A stretch of 33,216 nucleotides of DNA from positions 1 through 33,216 of the forward strand of contig JAAMPI010000527.1 of assembly GCA_013054445.1 (NCBI GenBank), written 5' to 3'. Below the pieces are notes generated by a model that made no database searches, was not told the origin of the DNA, and saw only the letters and a program-made list of their open reading frames with translations. Source of the DNA: Cudoniella acicularis. Its lineage: Eukaryota; Ascomycota; Leotiomycetes; Helotiales; Helotiaceae. Positions 22,930-32,125 of the stretch are shown here, one piece after another; position 1 is the stretch's first letter; each line of letters opens with the position of its first letter. The position numbers and the translations under genes are program-made.

Positions 22930-23235
22930 GCTCTGCGTACCATTGTGAGAATCTACAGACTGTTGAAAGCTGCAAAACACTCCGGTGTCGATATAATTTT
23001 CAGAAGTGAAGAAAGAGGAAGTGCCCGGGTAGATGACGGCGACGGCGACGGCCCAGATTTCTTGAACGCGAATTAACTTTACGCGATTGCGCACAGACCA
23101 GCACCAGCCTTATCGAAGATTCGGACTCGCGATAATAAATATTTTTAACCCCCACTGCGCAATTGCGAGATCGTCAAAATTCGCTATTTCACCACAGCTG
23201 CCAGGACTCCCCTTCGTGTCGGCATAAAACCAAAA
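22930..23235. promoter_or_regulatory. bidirectional promoter region, MDM31 and PNO1
   Basis: About 300 bp between divergent start codons. AT-rich stretches (AATAAATATTTTTAA near 23130) lie toward the PNO1 side. No defined transcription-factor site could be assigned. Confidence 0.5.
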
Positions 23236-24192
23236 ATGCCCGCCCCTACGGCTTTGTTAAGGCGCCCTGAGGAAATCGCTGACGCAGCAAATGTGCCTCT
23301 ACCTACAGAAAGTACGAAAAAAGCCTCAAATTCATGAACAATGGCTGATTATACTTCAGGTCAAGATGACGAGTTGCTGTTGGACGCTCCCGATGCAGTT
23401 CCCTCAGATATAAACGCAGCTCAGCCAACTGGAGACGCAGATACCGAGATGCACGTCGATGAGGAAAGTAGGCCCAGATTTGCGCCTGCTAAGAATACCG
23501 TATGAATCCTCCCCAACTTCCTATATTCGAATTTTGGTTTTTGACAAATATTACCAGGATGGTCCAGCCAGAGTCGAAACCCGAAAAGTCCCAATCCCAC
23601 CACATAGGATGTCACCCCTTAAAGCATCGTGGTCCAAGATCTACCCACCTCTGTGTGAACATCTCAAACTTCAAGTAAGAATGAATGTCAAAAACAAAGC
23701 AGTGGAGTTACGAACGTCAAAGACCACAACCGATACCGGGGCATTACAAAAAGGGGAAGGTGTGTCTACTTAACTATCCCATGTGCCTACCTCATATCAT
23801 AAAGTAAAAACTAACCCATTCCTTCCACAACCATAGATTTCGTCAAGGCATTCAGTTTAGGCTTCGATATTTCTGATGCAATAGCATTAATGCGGTTGGA
23901 TGACCTCTATATTGAGACATTCGAGATCAAAGATGTCAAGACACTGCAAGGCGAGCATTTAGGGCGAGCAATTGGTCGAATTGCAGGCAAGGACGGGAAA
24001 ACGAAATTTGCTATTGAAAATTCGTCTAGGACGAGAATAGTATTGGCAGATTCGAAGATCCATATCTTGGGTGGATTTAAGAATATTCATATTGCTAGAG
24101 AGGCGATTGTAAGCCTGATTTTGGGAAGCCCACCCGGCAAGGTGTATGGAAATCTGCGGACCGTAGCTTCAAGGATGAAGGAGAGATTTTGA
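23236..24192 (+). CDS. pno1: Pno1/Dim2, KH-domain small-subunit ribosome assembly factor
   Basis: Four exons (23236-23311, 23360-23499, 23558-23759, 23837-24192) give 257 residues; phases are 1, 0 and 1. I start at 23236 because MPAPTAL is the family's usual beginning. A 48-nt intron (GTACGA...ACTTCAG) removes an in-frame TGA. The ATG at 23341 is in the same frame but sits inside this intron. The acidic N-terminus leads to [17 protein letters not shown], then a degenerate KH1 and a KH2 domain with the GKDGKT loop and [17 protein letters not shown], ending [14 protein letters not shown]. Pno1 binds pre-18S rRNA near the 3' cleavage site, works with the dimethylase Dim1 and blocks early Nob1 cleavage in nucleolar-to-cytoplasmic pre-40S maturation. 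It is essential and single-copy in known fungi. Confidence 0.94.
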
Positions 24193-24777
24193 CAGAGTCT
24201 TTTGTCTCTGGCACGAATTGCATGCATTGGAGTTGGGGGTCTGAAACATATTGCAAGGGAAAAGGCACGGATTTGATACGGCGTCCAAGAGTTTTGAAGT
24301 TTTCAAGTATCATCTTCTGGCATAAACCAGTAGTTACATAGCTTCGAAGACGACTTGATAGTGGAATAAGTGTCTAGAAGGAACAGTAAAATGTAAAAGT
24401 CTTACAAGGCAAGTACACATTGTGTGGTTCATGTTTGCCGTATTCAAAACCAAAATGTTAACGTTAGGTACTCCTCTGCTGTCGGATTATGGAGGAGACC
24501 ACACTCGAAAAGGTTGGACATCCTAATTTCTTAGTTTTACACGCTTACATATAATAATAGTCACACAAATCACAGTAGGTCACATTTAGCTGCTTTAAAT
24601 GATCGTATTATTATTTGTCCTATTGGTACAAAGAGAGCGAGACGCTTTTGTTATTCCTTTTGCTGATCATCAGGTGGTCATCATACCATTCCAAGCCAAA
24701 TCCTAACCAAGTCCATCCGAGTGGAAAACATGATCGAAACGGTAGCCGAGATCGAGAAAGGCAAAGTCAATGGGCGT
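24193..24777. other. convergent 3' flanks, PNO1 and HSP20
   Basis: About 580 bp of AT-rich sequence between tail-to-tail genes. It has no coding potential that I can support and no RNA gene. Confidence 0.5.
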
Positions 24778-25467
24778 TTAGGAAATGGTGATCTTGCGGC
24801 TCTCATGCTTCTTCATCTTTGGGACCAAGATGCTGAGAATGCCATTCTTCATCGAGGCCTTGACGTGGTCTTGGTCGACACGAACGGGGAATGAGAATGA
24901 TCGGCTGAACTCGCCAACGCTGCGCTCAGAGGCCCAATACTTGCTCTCCTCCTTGGGCTCCTCCTTCTTGGCAACTTCGGTGGTGGAAGCGGCTCCCTCA
25001 TCCTCAACGGTTGCCTTGTGGGGGACTTTGTGGCCGCCGTCGGTCTCGCCACCTTCGGTGATGGCGCCAGATGCAACAGGGCCTTTGACGAAACCGGCGG
25101 GACGAGTGCCAGATTCGTAGGTGCGCTCGGTACGGCCGCGAATGGTAAGAGTGTGGGCGTCAGTGAATTCTATCTCGACATCCTTTTGTTCAATGCCTGG
25201 AAGTTCGCCGTGGAGTTCGTAGGAGTTCTGGTTTTCCTTAACATCGAACTTGGGGCTAAAGGTCTTCAGCGAGGTACCGGTGGCATTGGCAAAGCTGCCG
25301 CTGCGATAGTTGTCAAACTCATCGAGCAGACGAAAGAGAGGGGTAAATGAGGGCTCGGTGATGAAAGATCTTGGAAAGAGAGACATCTTGTGCGCGGTGG
25401 GTGGTGTGAGAAGTCTTCTTGTTGTTTGAGTGATTGGAATTCTTGAGAGTGCTCGATATGATTGCAT
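24778..25467 (-). CDS. Hsp20 small heat-shock protein (Hsp30 type), two possible starts
   Basis: One exon. The standard product starts at the ATG at 25386 (MSLFPRSF, 202 residues). The frame is open to an ATG at 25467, adding MQSYRALSRIPITQTTRRLL and a few more residues; this has four arginines and no acid and looks like a mitochondrial presequence. The alpha-crystallin domain begins at SPKFDVKENQNSYELHGELPG, is split by a charged Lys/Glu-rich insert of about 65 residues (typical of fungal Hsp30), and resumes at SERSVGEFSRSFSFPVRVD with the closing strand GILSILVPK. It is an ATP-independent holdase, induced by heat. Heat-shock elements and a TATA box lie upstream. Family identity is sure; which start is used is not. 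Confidence 0.92.
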   Translation of the reverse strand: MQSYRALSRIPITQTTRRLLTPPTAHKMSLFPRSFITEPSFTPLFRLLDEFDNYRSGSFANATGTSLKTFSPKFDVKENQNSYELHGELPGIEQKDVEIEFTDAHTLTIRGRTERTYESGTRPAGFVKGPVASGAITEGGETDGGHKVPHKATVEDEGAASTTEVAKKEEPKEESKYWASERSVGEFSRSFSFPVRVDQDHVKASMKNGILSILVPKMKKHESRKITIS

Positions 25468-25532
25468 GGAGTTGCTTTGTGTGTTGTGTTTTGAAGAAAA
25501 TAGGAGGAGGAATGGTGAGACAAGAGCCCGGA

Positions 25533-25539
25533 TTATATA
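25533..25539 (-). promoter_or_regulatory. TATA box of the Hsp20 gene
   Basis: TATATAA on the minus strand, 66 bp before the upstream ATG and about 147 bp before the second. This spacing lets either ATG be the first in the mRNA, depending on the transcription start. Confidence 0.6.
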
Positions 25540-25591
25540 GCTAAATCAGTAGTTCTGGCATTTTCCGGTACGTACCCGGGACAGCAAAATC

Positions 25592-25640
25592 AGAAGATTC
25601 TAGCATGATCAGGAAAGTGGATTCCAGTAGTAGAATGTTC
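25592..25640 (-). promoter_or_regulatory. heat-shock elements upstream of Hsp20
   Basis: Two inverted GAAnnTTC pairs fit the Hsf1 site: GAAGATTC (25593-25600) and GAATGTTC (25633-25640). TTC and GAA half-sites continue to about 25730, and an AGGGG stress-response motif lies at 25667-25671. Placement 50-110 bp before the TATA box fits a heat-induced promoter. Confidence 0.6.
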
Positions 25641-26709
25641 GACATCTGCAACAAAGGGAAAGAAAGAGGGGTTTGCAGCAAGATCTCCTGATCATCTGAC
25701 AATTTCTAGCACCGTCTGTAAACATCTAGAATCCTCCACCCAATCAAGAGTCGCGAAGCTGGGGAAGTGCTTGAATCCGGCTTGCGTCATTGAAAACAAC
25801 CCGGCACGTTGCACATTATGGCCTTTCCGTGGCATTGTGCATGGCATGACCGACAGTTTGTGTTTTCAAAATAAGTTTTGAGAAAATATGAGGTTCAATA
25901 CCCGAGTATAAGCGAGAAAGGGGGAGGCTACCCTAGTCCAAAAGCAGAAGTGTAGCGGGTACCGCCATGTGGCTTGCATCTCTCCGCACCGCCGCATTAC
26001 GCCCACCTTTTTTCAACCTCACCTTGTCTCTACCTATGACGACACTCTCTGCATGAGTTCTTTTGATCGGTTAACATCTTCATCCCAAAATAAAAAGCGT
26101 TTGATGCAGGGTGATATCACGGTTGAGATCATGGGAACAATCTCTCCCGCCACCGCAGCAATGTGTTGGGGTTTGTCGAGTTCCTGTCAAACATGATCTC
26201 TGGAGAAAGATCATGAGGCAATCAGGTACCTATACACATTTGCAAAAATCCGGAACGGAAGTACTTTCTTCCACCTGGAAAAGAAGACGCATACAGATTC
26301 AACGTGGGGTATTCCGGAAAACGGAGGAAATTCAAAGTTTCCATCACTCATTTGTTTGACAGCCTTGAGCAATCACCCCTTGGTTATTTCGGTTGCAGAT
26401 ATAAAGTGGTATTAATTGCAAAGACTAAGACCATGTTAAAAGTTGCAAATAATACTTCCGCTCGATGGCTATGCAAATGCAATGCATTGTCCCATTCTAC
26501 CGGTATTCTTATGCATTATTCCTTCGTCGCATACATCCTTCCTTCATTAATGTCGTTACCTGAAAGGTTGCTTAATGTCAACCTCTTCTGTGGAGAAAGT
26601 ATTGTATCCCTTAGCTATGGCCTGCACTTCAAGGGCTCTTATCCATCTTATATCTCATCATGTATCGATTCTTTCTTTGCAACAACAAGTCGCGTCATTA
26701 CACCAAGTA
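25641..26709. other. Hsp20 upstream region and 3' flank of the YTH gene
   Basis: About 1.07 kb between two minus-strand genes. A plus-strand open frame of 184 codons (26304-26858) runs into the antisense of the YTH exon and has no domain, so it is not called. Confidence 0.5.
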
Positions 26710-28737
26710 TCACGGGAAGGGTCGCATTGGCGGATAGCCGTCCATCATTGGCAAAGAAAGACCTTGAGGAGCAACGGGGCTCGGAAGTCGATGAAAGAGC
26801 CCAATCAGCTTTCGTCCAATTGAAGTTTCTAATTCTGTTCCATCTCGAGCAATCTTAACTTCGCGGTTCGAGTTCCATGGGTTTCGTAGTCCTCGGGTAC
26901 GGTAAAAAGGGAGTCGCATTGTTGATATCCACTCGATCTTGAATGGCTTTCCCCATGCTTTAGAGGATGGAGGCTCAAGGTCTTGATCGCTTCGAGTACT
27001 GCGGTTCTCGTCCAATTCATCTGTTTCCTCGTCTCGTTCTGCTTCCCAGAATATTGTCCCTCGTGCCGAGTCATCGATAATTCGGCCCTTTGGCGCAAAT
27101 TCTGTTGCCGGAGTGGAGATGGCCTTTGGAAGCTCTGGATCCGCAACCGATTGCGCCTTCGGTGCAAATTCTATTGCTGCAGCAGGGTCATCATTGATAG
27201 GAGAAGTCATCCGTGCGTATCCAAAATATTCTCCAGACTTGTTTGCGGAGAAGATTAGGAAGACATTATCTGCATTCTGCAATTCATGTCAGTAGACATA
27301 CCTCAAACTGTTTCAACAAGAAAATACTTACTTGATAAGCTTTATTCAATGCCTCCTCGTTGTGCGACTGCGTGGCCCATATTCCGTTTCGCACACTTAG
27401 CTCAAGATCTTCCACGGTAAGACTCTTGACAATAAAGAACTTGTCTTTTGCTAGTGAAGTTGGTTCGGTATCTGCTTGCATTTTCCCAGTCTCTACTGAC
27501 GATTCTGTCAATTGTTGCTGCTCCTCCGGAGAAGGGGTTTGTGCCACCGGCGGAGGGTTCACAAGAGGCGTCAGGGCTGCTGGCCCAGTGGGAGCTGCAA
27601 GGCCAGCTGCCGTTCCTGAAGAAGTCCTCCGCAACCGGCCCACAAGTCTAACAGTCTGAAAACGTGAATCGTGGATTTTCCCTTGAGCGGCAGCGCATGC
27701 CGCTTCGTCTTTATAATTTGCAAAAGCGCAATTACTCTTCGAAATGAGGAACAGAGATTCCAATCCCACCGTCTCCTTGCAAACATGAAGAACAAGACTC
27801 ATAATATCAGTTTGAGGTGGTAAATTACCGATCCAAATAGCATGGCCTATAGATGTTAATTACAAAAGCTCCAACTTTCATGCCATTTCTGGAAAGACTT
27901 ACCACTTTGACGAGGCTTGCGTGGAGGCCCACGCACGATTGAAAACTGGTCAGCGCTAGTAGCTATGCACTTGATTAGATAGTCTTAAAAACCAGTTCAA
28001 AGGACAACGACCTCACCTGCACTTTCAAGTCTTCCTGACGTACCAGTGCCAGGAGCCCCAAGATAGTCACTGCGGGGCTGCGATACTGAGAGGCGTGCTT
28101 CCCCGGAATAATTACTTCTCATTCCATAATTCAATACAGGCGAAGTCGCGACATACGGATGTGATTGTGGACCATGAGGGGGGAATTGCATGTAATACGG
28201 AGACCCTGTTTGTTGTGCCACGTACCCTTGACCTTGGAAGAAATGAGAACCAGTTGGAACGGAAGGTGGGAGTTGTGGAGATAGTATATTATTCTGAGCA
28301 TAGACGCCTTGAAGTCCCTGATATGGCATATTATACTGCGAATTTGCGATCGCTGGGCTTAACGTTTGCGAGCCTCCATACTGCGGAATATTTGGCATCT
28401 GATAAACAGGACCAGAAGGCGCATAACCAGACGTGTGTCTTTGCTGGGGCAGACTTCCATAGTTTTGGTATGACATTTCTGGAAGTGCTCCTGCAAGAGC
28501 ACCTAGGTTGAAGGATTCTGGCCGTAATTGTGAAGCATGTTGCTGAATAGGATATTGTTGCGGGTTTGGATAGCTGCTCGGCGAAACGTTTGATTGCAAC
28601 TTTCCTTGCGGCGCGTTTCTTGATTCGAATTCGGAAGGAGTGTCTATTGTGGAACTTTGTTTTGAGCTTTGCCTATAACTTTGCTGATCACCAGAAACTT
28701 TGCCGTCAGGCAACGCACCGAGTGGTGTGTCTCCCAT
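26710..28737 (-). CDS. RRM-YTH domain RNA-binding protein (m6A-reader type)
   Basis: Four exons (28737-28017, 27962-27903, 27846-27332, 27276-26710) give 620 residues; phases are 1, 1 and 0 and introns 54, 56 and 55 nt. Residues 1-240 are Gln/Pro/Tyr/Ser-rich and disordered-looking. An RRM spans about 264-334 (RNP2 IWIGNL, RNP1-like CAFANYKD). The YTH domain begins near 395 (KFFIVKSLTVEDLELSVRNG) and has GIWATQSHNEEALNKAY with cage-like Trp417, NVFLIFSANKSGEYFGYARM, then FKIEW, LPFYRTRGLRNPWN and VKIARDGTEL. An acidic insert of roughly 55-60 residues sits between ARMTSP and FKIEW, holding FWEAE whose Trp509 may be the second cage residue. YTH domains bind N6-methyladenosine in RNA. Use in mRNA decay or meiotic control is inference. 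Confidence 0.92.
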
Positions 28738-31700
28738 GAATCTTTCTTGAATATTGGATAAACGGTCCTAAAGCTGCACAATGATAACATCCATGTTAGC
28801 ATTTACCCAAGATAAGTTCTCGTACATGGAACTATATGTATTACAAGATATTAAGAAGGGCATAGAAGCCCTGTGTTGGGCGCCAATGATAGTATAAATA
28901 TTGGGGTGCAGGAAGAAAAAAATAAGAATGAAAACCGTACCTGTCCCGGGAAATGCTTCGCTCTGGGGGCCCTTGGTTCTTGAGAGTTTGGTGATGGTGG
29001 CAATCGCACAGAATACAGATCGCGGGATGCCAGGAAAAAAAGGTTGGTAAGATCCAAACCGCTCAGGTGAGTGAGTAGCGGGTTTAGAAAGATATTCGAA
29101 TATGGAGGAGGCGCAGAAGGGCTAAGTGCAGCACACGCGGCAAGGGTCAGTGGTAGAACAGCACAGGGCTGTCCAATGGGTGTGTGGCTCGACTGTTTTA
29201 TTCCCCGAATGCTTGGTCGGATCGTCGATGAAGATTTGCAAAGACGCGCTCAAATAGAAGTGGCAAAGGCGAAAAAAGACTGAACCACAAGGAGCTGAGT
29301 CCGCAAACAACCTGAATAGCCGCTGAAGTTATCATCTGTCAGTACTTCGCGGAGGCTGGGAACTTGAAGTAGGGACGCAGTGATTGGGTACTGACAAGAG
29401 ATTGAAGTGACAGGGCTCAGGAAGGCTGAAGCAGGAATAAAATTGAGATGTAAATAAAAGGTTAATTGTGCCTGGGCTCTCGGAATTCGCGAAGGATGAA
29501 GAGGTCTGAGACGCAAAGATCGTCAGGCACAGTCAACAATGAGGGCAAGATGAATGCGGAATGACGAGAAGTATGAGAGAAACGAAGTCGAAAACCCCAG
29601 AGCACGAGGAGTTTTTGTATTCTAAGCAGGACTGCGGCGATTTGAGAGTGGTCAAGTACGGCAGTCAACACCCTAGAGGAGATTTACTGTCATGGGTAAG
29701 AGTACCTAGGTATCGGTGTGGAAAGGATATGGATATGGATATGGATACGGTTACGGTTGTGGATTTCGTCTGGGAGGCCGTTCTATGGGTCGACGACAGA
29801 ACAGGCATGACAGCCAGACCTGCCATGGCCACGCCTGGCCAAGAGAGAGGCCCAACAGGACGAAGCAAAGGCCTGCTACTGCTGTTGCTGTTGCTGCAGG
29901 ACATGGGCGTGTGGCCGCATTTAGGGGGCCACCTGTGGGCTTCACCATGGAATTTCACAATTCCATCTCGCCCCGGCACGCTAGACCGGGGCACGACGGC
30001 CACTTGGAGTCTGGGAATTGACTCCGATTTGGGAGGCCCCAATATGCCCACATGCTCCCCTTTCATAGCTTCCAAGGATTGGGCTACTGTACTAGCTGAA
30101 GCTGTGGATGTGAAAATTCAACACAAGTCTTCTGGGCTCTCGCAGATCATTTTTGCCTCCGGCTTCTGCCCAGGGTAAGTCTTTGTAGTGTACATGTTCA
30201 AATCTACTTCCTCCCGGTGATCCGCAGAGATAATGCAAAGATGACTTGGATGCAATATTTAGAGTGATCTCTGATTGTCCATGATATTCAACGTCTTACC
30301 GCTCAGCACACACCGTTCCCAGCCATGCGGCTCCTTTCCCCATTACCCTTAAAGTGAGCTTTCAGGAGAGAGTGGTCGCTTGATCGTGTCCGTCAGAGAC
30401 GGGAAATGATAAATCCAAATAGTATGCCCTATCTCATGTCTTACCGACTCACCACGGTTCGAAACTCGAGCTCTTGTCCACGCTACAGTACTACTACTAG
30501 AGCTCCCGCCGTCCCTTCAACGAAGTGCCTATAGTACCTATACCTGAAGCGTGTGAAATGGGGGGAAGGGGGGTTGAGCTGCGTAGCTTCCGCGGAGAAG
30601 AAGCATAAACCCAGGACAAGATATTTTTGGGCCCCGTTTGATACCAGCCAAGTCTAATGATGGACTTAAAGGTCGCCGGCCGTAACCTGTCAGAATGGAT
30701 GATCTATGGCTGCTATATGATTTGGAATCCTCATTGTTGTTGATCTCGCAGTTGTTTGAAGATGCTCAAACAAACGGAAGACTTTGTGCATGATTGCCGC
30801 TGTTCTAGGATCGATTATACAGTACAATGGTTATGGAATGATTCAAATCCGGAGTCGATTAAGCTCTGGTCACTCTGCAAAAGTGTCGGGTGCAGAAACG
30901 CTCGGTAGGCATACAGAGGTGGCGAAAGTGACCCTGTATTGCTAGATTCCAGCCACAGTTTTCCAAGGCACAAACTGGTCGCCGCATCTTGATTCCTGGC
31001 TGCCCATCGCTGCACTAGTCACGAGCCGTTACGGAAACGACTTGGGCCGCTCGAAGTCGAAATCGGAGTTGTAGAAGAGGTGGCGATTTCAAGTGGAGCC
31101 GTGGATCAAGCCTTGAGAGCCGTTCCTCATCTGGACCTCGATGATTCTATAGTAGTTCTTGCTTGATGGATACCGGCAACACAATGCGGATTGTGATCGC
31201 GTAGTTCGTATCATCACTACCATGTGCGCATTAGGTGAAGATTCAAATATCTCATGCTGATTACTGCCACCTCGAGAACTTGATTCGCAGTTGATGTCCG
31301 ATGATGTGCGAAGAACAAGAAGAGTGATCTTCTATGACGGGCCCGGCACCGCCACCTCTACCGAGTGCATCTCCACTCGATATCTAACCGAGCGCCACAT
31401 GAGGCTGTGCGCGTTGTTCCGCGAGCCGGTTCTGACGTGTTAGATGATCTTCAACCATCTTCTCCCCTTTGGTATCGCATCTTTCTTCACTTTTCACACT
31501 TTCAGCGAGTATTCGAAATTTTCACTCTTCGCCACCCTACCACCCTGTCACACTCATACCCCTCCACACTCGATTATGTTCGATCAGCACCCAGCCTGCC
31601 TGCTATCTTTTGGACGGTATTCCCCACTGTCAACACATGCATTTATGGCGGGGGAACCTGTCAGCAACATGCGGCTTAGGAGCGCAACGATTTGTAAGTT

Positions 31701-32125
31701 TGCCACATGTTGCCGCTTTTGAAACTCTCGATCTCTTGTGTATGAGGTTGAGGTAGGCAGCAGGTCCCCAAGCTTTTACTTGCACCTGAGCACCTTCACC
31801 CAGTTCAGCTGTTCAATATTTAGAGCTCGGAAAGGGAAGATCACAAAAACCACGTGACGACTCAAGACATATCAGGTAGATACCTCCTGGACAAAAGTTG
31901 TGATGACTACTTTAGGTGCCCCTCCTTAGATCTAGATAGGTTTCTAGTTACCATGGTATCGACCGTTTCTCGGAAGGCCATCGTCTATTGCATATATCCC
32001 CGTGCTCTAATCCCTTTTGCCTGTTGACCTACCCCAAGATAAGAACTCAATATTCATACAGCGAAACCCTTTTTCATACGACCATAAGCCTACAAATTTT
32101 CTCGGTCCTCGCCAGACTCCTCAGT
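28738..32125. other. 3.4 kb gene-poor region
   Basis: The left part (28738 to about 29500) is probably promoter and leader of the YTH gene; the right end is 3' flank of the cation transporter. Between them many short frames occur on both strands (for example 29561-30178 +, 29665-30075 -, 31365-31756 +) with no domain, no consistent splice sites and mutual overlap. No tRNA, rRNA or transposon was seen. A Gly-Tyr-type hexamer repeat is listed separately. Confidence 0.55.
29725..29760 (+). repeat. degenerate 6-nt tandem repeat, reads Gly-Tyr in one frame
   Basis: Six units: GGATAT three times, then GGATAC, GGTTAC, GGTTGT. In the plus frame this reads (Gly-Tyr)5-Gly-Cys inside an open stretch of about 100 codons lacking an ATG. 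An in-frame TAG (29707-29709) lies just upstream. It may be a microsatellite or an exon of an unrecognised gene. Confidence 0.7.

Noticed and set aside
26304..26858. 184-codon plus-strand open frame
   Set aside because: It overlaps the antisense of the YTH gene's last exon, has no domain and unbalanced composition; the minus-strand protein is clearly real.
29561..30178. 205-codon plus-strand open frame
   Set aside because: Leucine and Met-Asp runs come from reading repeats in a third frame; no domain, and open frames on both strands overlap it.
30462..30490. GGTTCGAAACTC resembling a tRNA T-arm
   Set aside because: No matching acceptor, D or anticodon stems could be found within 90 nt on either side.
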